34,131 nucleotides of DNA from Clostridia bacterium (GTDB lineage: Bacteria; Bacillota; Clostridia; TANB77; CAG-508). The notes under the pieces are model-generated. The model was given only the letters and a program-made list of their open reading frames with translations. It was not told the DNA's origin and ran no database searches. Both the position numbers and the translations under genes were made by a program. The stretch spans positions 1-34,131 of the forward strand of contig JAFRDD010000098.1 in NCBI GenBank assembly GCA_017404025.1, read 5' to 3'. Shown here in pieces: positions 15,649 to 24,621 of the stretch. Numbering within the stretch: the first letter of the stretch is position 1; each line of letters opens with the position of its first letter.

Positions 15649-16879
15649 TTATTTTATGACTAACTTATGAGTATAATCCAAATTACTACAAGAATTACAT
15701 TCATATCCTAGTGTAAATACATCTGTAGCAAAAATATCTTTTTCCATCATATTTTTTAAGTTTTTATTTAAAGTAGTATCCATAAACTTTCTAACAGAAG
15801 TAACAATTTTAAGTTTTGGGTTAGCTTTTGAAATTTCAGAAAGCAAGTATTTACCATGTTCGTTAAATCCAAGAATTCGAATGTATGGCTGAGTCTTTTT
15901 AGAAATTTCCATATCCTTTTTTGTTATTCCAAGTAAAGAATATAACAAAATTCTTTGAATTCTTGTTATTGTGTATCTTTTAGTAACAATTAAATCTAAA
16001 AGTTCTTGTATAGTATTACAAGAGTTTGCTGCTTTTTTTATAGAAAATTCTAGGCCTTCTGACACATCTGGAAGTTCTGTAATTTGCGTGGTGCTCATTT
16101 TTCTTAAATTATATATTATTTGTTTTTCAAAGGCTGATAAATCAGAAAGTAGATGGCCTGATTTTATATTTTCCATAATTACACTGTAGCTTGATTCAGG
16201 TAAAACTCTTCTTAAAATATCAAATCCATTATTTTTTATTATATTTCTTATAGCGGTGGCGCTAGCAATATTGCCAGTTACATCTGTATCATTATATTTA
16301 TTTCCATATCTTTGAACTGATATAGGTTTTATTTTACTATTAACCTTTTTTAAGGCTTTTAAATATTCAATTCCTAAGATGTTATTACTTTGAGATAGTA
16401 TAATTTTTAAATCTTCATCTTTTAAATAATTTACTAAGGCTATTTCTCTAGCTTTAGGAAAAGATAGGCCTTTATTTAATTCGGCCGCTAAAAATGTTTT
16501 ATATTCTTTTGGTTCTTCATATAAAACATTCGCACATCTTTTTAAAGAGTCAAAATCAACAGTTTCTGTTCCAAAAGAAATATAGTCTATAAGTTTTAAA
16601 GAATTTAAAATATTAATTGCTCCGCATGGCAAAATTTTCTGCACTAGAAATAGAGTAAAGTGTTGGAAGTTCTATTACTAGATCTATGCCATTATTAACA
16701 GCCATTTTAGCTTTTGACCATTTATCTACTATAGAAGTACTACCACGTTGAGTAAAATTTCCACTAATAACGGCAATTGTAAAATTTGCACCAGTTAATT
16801 CTTTACTTTTATTTAAATGATATAAATGCCCATTATGAAAAGGGTTATATTCTCCAATAATTCCTAAAACGTTACTCAT
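15649..16879 (-). pseudogene. tmcAL: tRNA(Met) cytidine acetate ligase, one-base frameshift
   Basis: TmcAL (YlbM) acetylates the wobble cytidine of elongator tRNA-Met from acetate and ATP. The 5' part (from ATG 16879) reads [27 protein letters not shown] and [17 protein letters not shown], the nucleotidyltransferase HxGH-type core. The reading then runs into a stop after ~88 codons. The 3' part continues in another frame with [21 protein letters not shown] and the rest of the family to 15649. Removing one base near 16627 joins them into ~409 codons, close to the ~415 aa of B. subtilis TmcAL, with ENFA-x-GAI restored. So there is a single insertion, either a true mutation or a sequence error. 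AAGGAG seven bases before the ATG. Divergent from rnhA. Confidence 0.85.
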
Positions 16880-16899
16880 TAAAAACTCCTTAAAATATA

Positions 16900-16927
16900 T
16901 TGTGTATTTTTAAATTTATGATATAAT
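16900..16927 (+). promoter_or_regulatory. Candidate promoter for rnhA
   Basis: TTGTGT (16900-16905), 16-base spacer, TATAAT (16922-16927), in the 90-base gap between divergent tmcAL and rnhA. The -10 is perfect, the -35 weak. Confidence 0.5.
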
Positions 16928-16969
16928 GATACCATAAATTAAGCTAAAAAACAATGGAAAGGAATATTT

Positions 16970-17405
16970 ATGGAAAAAGTAGTTATATATACAGATGGTG
17001 CTTGCTCTGGAAATCCAGGGCCAGGTCGGATGGGGAAGTTTACTTATGTATAAAGATACAAAAAAAGAAATTTCAGGAGGTAAAAAAAGTACAACAAATA
17101 ACATTATGGAATTAACAGCAGTAATAGAGGGGCTTAAAATGTTAAAAATTCCGTGTGAAGTAGATTTATATAGTGATAGTGCTTATGTTGTAAATGCATT
17201 TAAGCAAGGTTGGATTTATAATTGGGTAAAGAACAATTGGCAAACAGCTGGAAAAGAGCCTGTAAAAAATAAAGAAATATGGCAAGAATTATATGAATTA
17301 ACAAAAACTCATAAAGTTAATTTTATAAAAGTAAAAGGGCACGCAGATAATGAATTTAATAATAGATGTGATGAATTAGCAAGAAATGCAATAAAAAAAT
17401 TATAA
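16970..17405 (+). pseudogene. rnhA: Ribonuclease HI, one-base frameshift
   Basis: RNase HI degrades RNA in RNA-DNA hybrids. From ATG 16970 (AAAGGAAT upstream) the frame reads [16 protein letters not shown], with the first catalytic Asp, and then hits a stop at codon 28. From 17028 another frame gives [23 protein letters not shown] (Glu), [12 protein letters not shown] (Asp) and [19 protein letters not shown] (His, Asp). Deleting one base in TCG at 17026-17028 restores PGPGGWGS and a ~144-aa enzyme of normal length. As written, the piece from 16995 lacks the first catalytic Asp and would be inactive. This is either a real mutation or a sequence error. The EndoQ-like gene follows 18 bases on. 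Confidence 0.88.
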
Positions 17406-17423
17406 TAGAAAGAGGTATAAAAA

Positions 17424-18620
17424 ATGTACGAAATATTTGCAGATTTACATATACATATAGGAAGATCAGAAAGTGGAAAACCAATAAAAATAACAGCAGC
17501 AAGAAGTTTAAATTTTGCAAACATTGCAAAAGAATGTTATGAAAGAAAGGGGATAAATGTTTGTGGAGTTATAGATTGTGCTTCTCCTTATGTAATAGAA
17601 GATATAGAAAATTTTTTAAAAACAGGAGATGCTTATGAATTAGAAAATGGTGGAATTATCTATAAAGATAAAGTATGCATTATACTTGGAAGTGAGGTAG
17701 AAACATCTGAAAAAGGAAGAAATGGGAAAAGTGGTGCAGCACATAATTTGTGCTATTTCCCACATTTAACAGATATAAAAGCATTTTCAAATGAAATGAG
17801 CAAACACATAAAAAATATAACATTAAGCACGCAAAGATCAGATCTATCTGGGTATGATTTAATAGATATTGTAGAAAAATATAATGGGATATTAGTTCCA
17901 GCTCATGCTTTTACACCGTTTAAAAGCTATTATGGAAACTGCACAGATAGAATTAAAGATATATTTAAAGAAAAGTATGATAAAATATTTGCAGTAGAAT
18001 TAGGTTTAAGTTCAGATACATTTTTGGCAGATACAATATCAGAATTAGAAAATAAAACATTTTTAACAAATTCAGATGCACATTCTTTACCTAAAATAGC
18101 AAGAGAATATAACAAAATGCAAGTAGAAGACATATCTTTTAAAGAAATAGTAAAAGCTTTAAAAAATGAAGATGGAAGAAAAATAATTGCAAATTATGGT
18201 CTAGATCCAAAACTTGGAAAATATCATAGAACATATTGCGACAATTGTAATCAAGTAATAGAGACTAAAGAGCCAGTAACAATTTGTCCACATTGTGGAA
18301 GTGATAAAGTTACTTTCGGTGTTTTTGATAGAATAGAATTAATAAAAGATAAAAAAGAAACAAAAAGTCCTAAAAACAGACCACCATATATTTACCAAGT
18401 ACCACTTGGATTTATTCCAGGAGTTGGAGGAAAAACTGTAGATAAGTTATTAGAAAATTTTGAAACAGAGATGAATATAATTCATAAATTATCAAAAGAT
18501 GATATAGAAGCAGTTGTAGGTGAAAAAGTGGCTAATAATATAATAAACGCAAGAGAAGGAAACATGCAAGTACACTCTGGTGGTGGAGGAAACTACGGCA
18601 AAATAGAAACAAAAAAATAA
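17424..18620 (+). CDS. EndoQ-family DNA repair endonuclease (PHP domain, zinc finger, HhH)
   Basis: The 398-aa protein starts with a PHP metal-dependent domain: FADLHIHIGRS (His9, His11), GVIDCASP, LGSEVETSEKGRNGKSGAAHNL, VPAHAFTPF and TNSDAHSLPKIAREY. A four-Cys zinc finger follows (Cys272, Cys275, Cys288, Cys291), then PLGFIPGVGGKTVDKLLENF, a helix-hairpin-helix-like DNA-binding segment. This domain order is that of Endonuclease Q, known in Thermococcales archaea and some Bacillus, which cuts DNA 5' of uracil, hypoxanthine and AP sites. The length fits bacterial EndoQ. It sits 18 bases after rnhA, so both are probably one operon concerned with RNA or damaged bases in DNA. Start is supported by AAGAGGT upstream. 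Assignment rests on motifs only. Confidence 0.85.
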   Translation: MYEIFADLHIHIGRSESGKPIKITAARSLNFANIAKECYERKGINVCGVIDCASPYVIEDIENFLKTGDAYELENGGIIYKDKVCIILGSEVETSEKGRNGKSGAAHNLCYFPHLTDIKAFSNEMSKHIKNITLSTQRSDLSGYDLIDIVEKYNGILVPAHAFTPFKSYYGNCTDRIKDIFKEKYDKIFAVELGLSSDTFLADTISELENKTFLTNSDAHSLPKIAREYNKMQVEDISFKEIVKALKNEDGRKIIANYGLDPKLGKYHRTYCDNCNQVIETKEPVTICPHCGSDKVTFGVFDRIELIKDKKETKSPKNRPPYIYQVPLGFIPGVGGKTVDKLLENFETEMNIIHKLSKDDIEAVVGEKVANNIINAREGNMQVHSGGGGNYGKIETKK

Positions 18621-18702
18621 TAAGAATTTAAAAGTTCTAAAAAACTTCTTATTGAATACACATTATGTAATAATAATGTTAAATTTAATAAGGAGTTTTC
18701 TT

Positions 18703-19341
18703 ATGAAAAAAACTGAAAATACAAAAATTAAACAAATAATAAAACAACATATTTTAAGAAATAAAAAAGAATATATTATCTTTTCAATTATATTTTTAAT
18801 AGGAATTTTTTTAGGGGTATTTTTTACTAACAATATGAAACAAGAACAGAATGCGGAAGTAATGAATTATTTTACGAGTTTTATCGAAAAAATGAAAAAC
18901 ATAGAGAAAATAGATACAGGTGAATTATTAAAAAGTAATTTAATTAAAAATACCATTTTTGCTGTATTACTATGGTTTTTCGGAACAACAGTAATAGGAC
19001 TGCCTGTGGTATTTGGATTAGTAATGTATAGAGGATTTTGCATAGGATATACAATATCAATTGTAATAAATGTATTTGGTATAGTTAAAGGTATTTCTTT
19101 TATATTAATTTCATTGCTACTGCAAAATATAATATTTATACCATCAACTATAGCGATTGGAGTTAGTGGGTTTAAGTTATATAAATCTATAACTCAAGAC
19201 AAAAGAAAAGAAAATATAAAATTAGAAATAATAAGGCATACACTATTTTCTTTATTGATGTTAGGTTTTATATTATTATCTACAATAATAGATACATTTA
19301 TATCAACGAATTTGTTAAAAAGTACTATAAAATATTTTTAA
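18703..19341 (+). CDS. spoIIM: Stage II sporulation protein M
   Basis: A 212-aa membrane protein, close to the 214 aa of B. subtilis SpoIIM, with about five spans (near 26-45, 86-112, 120-140, 145-165, 182-205) and the family block FFGTTVIGLPVVFGLVMYRGFCIGYTIS. With SpoIID and SpoIIP it forms the DMP complex that remodels peptidoglycan during engulfment of the forespore. The next gene, xerD, is the same neighbour as in Bacillus, which supports the call. I chose ATG 18703, seven bases behind AAGGAG; the in-frame ATG at 18652 lacks a ribosome-binding site and adds 17 unusual residues. No confident sigma-E promoter was found. Confidence 0.9.
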   Translation: MKKTENTKIKQIIKQHILRNKKEYIIFSIIFLIGIFLGVFFTNNMKQEQNAEVMNYFTSFIEKMKNIEKIDTGELLKSNLIKNTIFAVLLWFFGTTVIGLPVVFGLVMYRGFCIGYTISIVINVFGIVKGISFILISLLLQNIIFIPSTIAIGVSGFKLYKSITQDKRKENIKLEIIRHTLFSLLMLGFILLSTIIDTFISTNLLKSTIKYF

Positions 19342-19358
19342 AAAATATAAAAAATGTA

Positions 19359-19387
19359 TTTACTTTTTTCAGATTAAATGATATAAC
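19359..19387 (+). promoter_or_regulatory. Candidate promoter for xerD
   Basis: TTTACT (19359-19364), 17-base spacer, TATAAC (19382-19387), 50 bases before the xerD start. Confidence 0.6.
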
Positions 19388-19436
19388 ATATACAGTTTAT
19401 GTTAATAAAATAATTTATATAGATAGGGGAATAAAA

Positions 19437-20318
19437 ATGGAAAAACAATTAAAACTTTTCTTTGATTTTTTGGAAAATGACAAAAAATTATCAGATAACA
19501 CATTACAATCATATAAAAGAGATTTAAAACAATATAGTGAATATTTAGAATCAAATCAAATGAATTATAACAAAGTAGCTGAAGAAGACTTAAAAAATTA
19601 TATTAGTCATTTACAGGAGATAGGAAAAAAACCATCTACAATATCAAGATGCATTGCCTCAATTCGTTCATTTTATCAATATGAACTAAAAAATAAAAAA
19701 GTAAAAAATGATCCAACAAATAATATTCAATCACCAAAGATAGAAAAAAGAGTACCTAGTGTATTAACTTCACAAGAAGTAGAATTATTATTAGAACAAC
19801 CTAAAGATATAGATTTGAAAGGAATAAGAGATAAAGCAATGTTAGAATTTGCTTATGCAACTGGAATGAGAGTGACAGAAATTATTTCTTTAAATATAAC
19901 AGATGTAAATTTAGAAGAAGGTTATGTAACATGCAAAAGTCATGGAAAAAATAGAACAATACCATTAGGAAAAATGAGTTTATCAGCTCTAAAAGAATAT
20001 GTTGAAGAAGCTAGAGATATTTTAGTAAAAGATGAAACAATTACAGCATTATTCGTAAATGTAAACGGAAAGAGATTAACACGTCAAGGATTTTGGAAAA
20101 TAATAAAATATTATAAAGAACAAGCACATATTACAAAAGATATAACACCACATGTTTTAAGACATTCATTTGCAACACACTTATTACAAAATGGTGCAGA
20201 TTTAAAAGCAATTCAAGCGATGCTTGGACATTCTGATATATCTTCAACACAAGTATATATGCAATTTCAAGATGAAGGATTGAAAGATATTTATAAAAAA
20301 GCTCATCCAAGAGCATAA
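19437..20318 (+). CDS. xerD: Site-specific tyrosine recombinase XerD
   Basis: A 293-aa recombinase of normal XerC/D length. The N-terminal SAM-like core-binding domain (about 1-85) includes KKLSDNTLQSYKRDLKQY. The catalytic domain has ATGMRVTEI (Arg145), CKSHGKNRTIPLG (Lys), HVLRHSFATHLLQNGADL (His, Arg), LGHSDISSTQVYMQF (His, nucleophile Tyr274). It resolves chromosome dimers at dif during division, together with XerC where present. Choice of XerD over XerC rests on the spoIIM neighbour, as in Bacillus (ripX). Own promoter upstream. A GGGACGGTT-type repeat cluster begins 16 bases after the stop. Start is supported by AGGGGAA. Confidence 0.92.
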   Translation: MEKQLKLFFDFLENDKKLSDNTLQSYKRDLKQYSEYLESNQMNYNKVAEEDLKNYISHLQEIGKKPSTISRCIASIRSFYQYELKNKKVKNDPTNNIQSPKIEKRVPSVLTSQEVELLLEQPKDIDLKGIRDKAMLEFAYATGMRVTEIISLNITDVNLEEGYVTCKSHGKNRTIPLGKMSLSALKEYVEEARDILVKDETITALFVNVNGKRLTRQGFWKIIKYYKEQAHITKDITPHVLRHSFATHLLQNGADLKAIQAMLGHSDISSTQVYMQFQDEGLKDIYKKAHPRA

Positions 20319-20334
20319 AATAAAAAAATCAAGA

Positions 20335-20448
20335 GGGACGGTTGCCAAGGGGACGGTTCCTTTGGCAGCTATTAGCAATATTTTGTCAAAGGAACCGTCC
20401 CCTTGGTAGCTATTAGCAACATTTTGCCAAAGGAACCGTCCCCTTGGC
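20335..20448. repeat. Cluster of GGGACGGTTCC palindromic repeats with a 41-base tandem duplication
   Basis: Between xerD and ruvB lie, in order: a partial arm GGGACGGTT (20335-20343); a forward arm GCCAAGGGGACGGTTCC (20344-20360); and two tandem 41-base units (20367-20407, 20408-20448) that start AGCTATTAGCAA and each carry the reverse arm CAAAGGAACCGTCCCCTTGG, differing at only three positions. The forward arm can pair with either reverse arm into a long hairpin. The core is shared with the palindrome at 15566-15635. The cluster is GC-richer than its surroundings and looks like a mobile palindromic repeat (REP-like). It may also terminate xerD transcription. Confidence 0.85.
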
Positions 20449-20523
20449 AAGAATGATATAAAGAAATGGACCAAAGGGATAAAGATGAAAAATAATATAT
20501 TTATTAATTGAGGAGAGTTTTAT

Positions 20524-21537
20524 ATGGAAGAAAACAATATAATGAAACCAGAAATAGAAGATAGAAATGAACAATTATTAGAAACATCTTTAAGACCTTT
20601 ATGTCTTAAGGAATATATTGGGCAAACTAAAGTTAAAGAAAATATGCAAATATATATAGAGGCAGCTAAAAAAAGAGGAGAAGCATTAGACCATGTACTT
20701 TTATATGGACCTCCAGGACTTGGAAAAACAACACTTTCAACAATTATAGCAAATGAAATGGAATCAAATATAAAAATCACATCAGGTCCAGCAATTGAAA
20801 GACCAGGAGATTTAGCAGCAATATTAACTAATTTATCTGAAAGAGACGTTTTGTTTATAGATGAAATACATAGACTAAACAAAAATGTAGAAGAAATTTT
20901 ATATCCAGCATTAGAAGACTTTACTTTAGATATTATTATAGGAAAAGGTCCAACAGCAAAATCTATTAGATTGGATTTACCTAAATTTACTTTGATTGGA
21001 GCAACAACTAAAGCTGGATCACTTACAACACCATTAAGAGATAGATTTGGAATAGTGCATAGGCTAGAATTATATTCAGTGGAAGATTTAACTTTAATAG
21101 TTCAAAGATCAAGTAAAATTTTAGAAATAAATATAGAAAAGGAAGCAGCAATAGAAATTGCAAGAAGATCTAGAGGAACACCAAGAATTGCCAATAGATT
21201 GTTAAAAAGAGTTAGAGATTTTGCTCTTGTGTTAGGAGATGGAAATATAACATTAAAACTAGCAAAAATAGCATTAAATAAACTTGAAATAGATGAACTA
21301 GGATTAGATGAAATTGACAGAAAAATTCTAGATACAATGATAGTTCAATATTCTGGAAGACCAGTTGGAATAGAAGCATTAGCAGTTACAATAGGTGAAG
21401 AAATTGAAACAATAGAGGATGTATATGAACCATATTTAATACAAATAGGATTTATTGCAAGAACATTAAGAGGAAGACAGCCATTAATGCCAGCATACAA
21501 ACATTTAGGATATGATTATTCAGGGGAAGAAAAATAA
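20524..21537 (+). CDS. ruvB: Holliday junction branch migration helicase RuvB
   Basis: The 337-aa AAA+ motor of the RuvAB(C) complex that moves Holliday junctions during recombinational repair. Visible blocks: [19 protein letters not shown], Walker [13 protein letters not shown], the specific [17 protein letters not shown], Walker [11 protein letters not shown], sensor [19 protein letters not shown], and the C-terminal winged helix with [20 protein letters not shown]. Length is normal (~335 aa). ruvA, usually just upstream, is absent here; the repeat cluster and xerD take its place. The GT-C gene follows with 2 bases between. Ribosome-binding site TGAGGAGAG. Confidence 0.96.
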   Translation: MEENNIMKPEIEDRNEQLLETSLRPLCLKEYIGQTKVKENMQIYIEAAKKRGEALDHVLLYGPPGLGKTTLSTIIANEMESNIKITSGPAIERPGDLAAILTNLSERDVLFIDEIHRLNKNVEEILYPALEDFTLDIIIGKGPTAKSIRLDLPKFTLIGATTKAGSLTTPLRDRFGIVHRLELYSVEDLTLIVQRSSKILEINIEKEAAIEIARRSRGTPRIANRLLKRVRDFALVLGDGNITLKLAKIALNKLEIDELGLDEIDRKILDTMIVQYSGRPVGIEALAVTIGEEIETIEDVYEPYLIQIGFIARTLRGRQPLMPAYKHLGYDYSGEEK

Positions 21538-21539
21538 TT

Positions 21540-23042
21540 ATGAAAAAGAATAAAATAATAAAGAATATTGCTATAGTAGTAATGATTTTGGCTTTTGTAA
21601 GTAGTAGTATTATAAGTAAAGAAATCGGTGATTTAGATGAGATTTGGAATTATAACATGTCTAATATTTTTGCAAAAGGTTTAAATCCATATATAGACTA
21701 TAGTACAGTAGTAACACCATTACTACAAATTCTAGCAGGTATTATATTAAAAATTTTTCCAAATGAATTAATAACAATGAGAATTCTAGCTGTACTATTA
21801 ATTAGTGGAATAGTATTTTTAATTTATAAAATTTTAGATTTATTGAAAATAAATGATTCTTTAAAAATTGTTTCAATAATTGGAATTATGTGGTTAGAAT
21901 ATAATTATTTTTGTATTGACTACAATTATTTTTCGCTATTTCTAACATTAATAATTATTCTTTTAGAAATAAAGTATTTGCAAGATGAAAAAGGGAAAAT
22001 AAAAGATTATAAATATAATTTAGTGATAGGAATTTTAGCTGGCTTAGTGCTTATGACCAAACAAACAATAGGAAGTTTTGTTTCAAGTAGTGTTGTAGGA
22101 TATATGATTTTACTAATGATAATTGACAAGTTTAAATATAAAAAAGATATAAAAATACAAATAAAAAATATTCTATTTAGAATTTTAGGAATAGCCATAC
22201 CAGTAATTATTTTTGTTATTTATTTGCTAATTACTAAATCTTTAGATGAGTTTATTAATTATGCAATACTAGGTATAAAGACATTTAGCAATAAAATTGA
22301 ATATATAAATTTGTTAAGGAATGATAAAATATCAATTAAAATTTTATCAATAATAGTGCCAATTTCATTTATAATTAATTTTGTAATAGCAATTGCCAAA
22401 AAGGATAAAAGACTATTTGTTATAAGCTGTTTAGCAATTTCTATGTTTATTGTAGCATTTCCAATTTCAGATAATATTCATTTTTTAATAGGATCTACTA
22501 GTTCATTTATAGCAATTGTTTATAATATTAATAATATTGCAAAAAAAATAATACCACAAGACAAAAAATTATTTATAAAATTTTTTATAGAAGGTATGTC
22601 TAAATGTATGATAGTATTAATATTTATATTTGGTATTTATTATAACTATAAAAAAATAAATAATGTAGAATATTATAGCCAACTAAAACATTATAAATAT
22701 ATACCAATATCAGAAAACTATGAACAAGAATTAAAAACAATTGAAGAATATATACAAAAGTCAGATAAGAAAGTGTATATATTAAATTTTGATGCTGCAC
22801 TTTATATGATTCCATTAGATATATATAATAAAGATTATGATATGTTCATGAAAGGAAATTTTGGAGCAAAAGGCGAGCAAGGTATAATTGAAAAAATTCA
22901 AAAAGAAGATGCAAAATATTTAATAGTAAAAGATGGCATAGGAAGAAATTGGCAAAATCCAGAAGATGTAAGAAAATATATAAAAGAAAATATGAAATAC
23001 AAAGAAAGCATATCAAAATTTGATGTTTTTGAAAATTATTAA
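21540..23042 (+). CDS. Polytopic glycosyltransferase-like protein (GT-C / family 39 type)
   Basis: A 500-aa membrane protein with about ten to eleven spans and a ~130-residue soluble C-terminal part. The first outer loop has GDLDEIWNYN followed by GLNPYIDYSTVVTPLLQ, the acidic first loop typical of GT-C enzymes of the PMT/ArnT kind, which transfer sugars from polyprenyl phosphates on the outer face. The donor and acceptor are not visible. It begins 2 bases after ruvB, with AGGGGAAG inside the ruvB end. A second, different GT-C gene lies 270 bases on, with a gene remnant between, suggesting a small remodelled surface-glycan locus. Confidence 0.75.
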   Translation: MKKNKIIKNIAIVVMILAFVSSSIISKEIGDLDEIWNYNMSNIFAKGLNPYIDYSTVVTPLLQILAGIILKIFPNELITMRILAVLLISGIVFLIYKILDLLKINDSLKIVSIIGIMWLEYNYFCIDYNYFSLFLTLIIILLEIKYLQDEKGKIKDYKYNLVIGILAGLVLMTKQTIGSFVSSSVVGYMILLMIIDKFKYKKDIKIQIKNILFRILGIAIPVIIFVIYLLITKSLDEFINYAILGIKTFSNKIEYINLLRNDKISIKILSIIVPISFIINFVIAIAKKDKRLFVISCLAISMFIVAFPISDNIHFLIGSTSSFIAIVYNINNIAKKIIPQDKKLFIKFFIEGMSKCMIVLIFIFGIYYNYKKINNVEYYSQLKHYKYIPISENYEQELKTIEEYIQKSDKKVYILNFDAALYMIPLDIYNKDYDMFMKGNFGAKGEQGIIEKIQKEDAKYLIVKDGIGRNWQNPEDVRKYIKENMKYKESISKFDVFENY

Positions 23043-23055
23043 ATTGTAACAAATA

Positions 23056-23331
23056 ATGAATGAAGTAATGCTTATTCGTGAAAGAGTTTCAAGAATTTAT
23101 TTTATTAGAAAGTTTTTTGATTATCCAGTCGCTTTAAAATGGAAAACTATAAAAAATATGGGAGTTATTAGAACTATAAAAGTAGGATTTAGTTATATAA
23201 AAGTAATATTTTTTAAGAGAAAAGAAAGATCACTTGAAGATTTTTATATAAATAGATTTGGAAAACAGTTATATAATATGTTTTTTAAAAACTATACAGA
23301 AAGGGAATACCATGAAACAAAAAAACAGTAA
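23056..23331 (+). pseudogene. Internal remnant of an FAD-dependent (amine oxidase/protoporphyrinogen oxidase-like) oxidoreductase
   Basis: The 91-codon frame reads LIRERVSRIYFIRKFFDYPV, then KNMGVIRTIKVGFSYIKV and RSLEDFYINRFGKQLYNMFF-x-NYTE. I recognise these as the part about a quarter to a third of the way into large NAD(P)/FAD-dependent oxidoreductases found in polysaccharide clusters, where YTEKVWG normally follows. The N-terminal GxGxxG FAD-binding part and everything after NYTE are missing. The frame instead ends in EREYHETKKQ, overlapping the start of the next gene. There is no clear ribosome-binding site at the ATG. So this is a fragment left by deletion rather than a small protein. 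Recognition is from memory of the family. Confidence 0.6.
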
Positions 23332-24610
23332 TATTATTTTAATAATAATAATTGCATTAGCAATAGTAGTAAGAATTATTTATGTTTTAAAAACGCCTTA
23401 TACAGAAAAACAGCATGATATTGAACCAAATGGAAATGGATTAAGCTATATTTTTTCAATTGCAGATAATGGAAAATTACCTCAAGATAATCGAGGGCAA
23501 CATTATCATCCACCATTGCATCAAATAATTAGTGCTGGATGGATAAAAATAATTAGTATATTTAATAGTGATAAGATTTTTTTATGTGAAAGTTTGCAAT
23601 TTGTAACTTTAATATATTCTTTATTTATTATTTTAGTAATGAATAAGATATTTAAAGAGTTCAATTTTTCATATAAGGTTAATTTATTATTAAATATAAT
23701 ACTAGCATTTCATCCAACACTAATAATATTATCAGGTAGTATAAACAATGATGAATTATGTGTATTGCTTATGCTTTGTTCGATATTATTTTTAATAAAA
23801 TGGTTTAAATCAGATAATTTAAAATATTTTGGAATACTAGCTATATTTACAGGATTAAGCGTTATGGCAAAGACATCAGGAGCACTTATTGCATTGCCTA
23901 TAATATATATTTTTTTGGTGAAGTTAAAAAATGAATTAAAAAATAGTACAAATAAATCAATTACAATTAAAAAAAATTTATGTCTTTATATTATTTTTGC
24001 TAGTATTTCATTGCCAATAGGATTGTGGTATCCTATAAGAAATAATATTTTATTTGGACAACCTATTTTATATGTGATGGATCCACATAATGCTAATTTA
24101 TATGTTGGAAATTATAGTATTTTGCAGAGATTTTTACCAGTTTCAAGTGAAATATTTTCAATGTATTGTGATCCTTGGACTCATTATAATATTCCAATAT
24201 ATTTGTTAAAATGTACATTATATGGAGAATATTCATGGATAACAGGTGGGATTTGTAATGCAATGTATTATAGCACAATTATTCTTAATGCATTTTTCAT
24301 TATATATATATTATATAGTATTATAAAAAATGTAATAAAAAAAGAAGAGAATAATATGCACCTAAAAATAGCTTTTATTATTTTATTTTTACTGAATATA
24401 TTTAGTTATATAACTATGAATTTAAATTTTCCATATGGATGTACAATGGATTTTAGATATATGATTTCAACACTATTTGTAGGAATAATATTTATAGGTT
24501 TTGAATTAAAAAGTATTGAAACAAGTAAACATAAAAATTTAATTTATTACATTGTAGAAACATTAATATCTATAATGTTAGTATTTTCAAATATTATTAT
24601 TTTAAGTTAA
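23312..24610 (+). CDS. Polytopic glycosyltransferase, family 39 / ArnT-like
   Basis: A 432-aa membrane protein with about ten spans. The first outer loop carries EKQHDIEPNGNGLSYIFSIA and then HYHPPLHQIISAGW, the acidic loop and HPPL block common in GT39/ArnT-type enzymes that take sugars from polyprenyl phosphate. A later loop has WYPIRNNILFGQP. It probably glycosylates a lipid or surface polymer outside the membrane; the substrate is unknown. I chose ATG 23312 behind AAGGGAA; the in-frame ATG at 23258 lies within the remnant. The gene seems intact although fused to the remnant's end. queH follows 11 bases on. Confidence 0.82.
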   Translation: MKQKNSNIILIIIIALAIVVRIIYVLKTPYTEKQHDIEPNGNGLSYIFSIADNGKLPQDNRGQHYHPPLHQIISAGWIKIISIFNSDKIFLCESLQFVTLIYSLFIILVMNKIFKEFNFSYKVNLLLNIILAFHPTLIILSGSINNDELCVLLMLCSILFLIKWFKSDNLKYFGILAIFTGLSVMAKTSGALIALPIIYIFLVKLKNELKNSTNKSITIKKNLCLYIIFASISLPIGLWYPIRNNILFGQPILYVMDPHNANLYVGNYSILQRFLPVSSEIFSMYCDPWTHYNIPIYLLKCTLYGEYSWITGGICNAMYYSTIILNAFFIIYILYSIIKNVIKKEENNMHLKIAFIILFLLNIFSYITMNLNFPYGCTMDFRYMISTLFVGIIFIGFELKSIETSKHKNLIYYIVETLISIMLVFSNIIILS

Positions 24611-24621
24611 GAGGTGATACA

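Noticed and set aside
18606..18660. Terminator between the EndoQ-like gene and spoIIM
   Set aside because: An interrupted AT-rich pairing (AATAAG/CTTATT with AAGTT/AACTT) can be drawn, but it has bulges and no T-tract.
20367..20448. Two 41-base repeats as a CRISPR array
   Set aside because: The units are directly adjacent with no unique spacers, there are only two, and they contain inverted arms shared with a separate palindrome; no cas gene is nearby.
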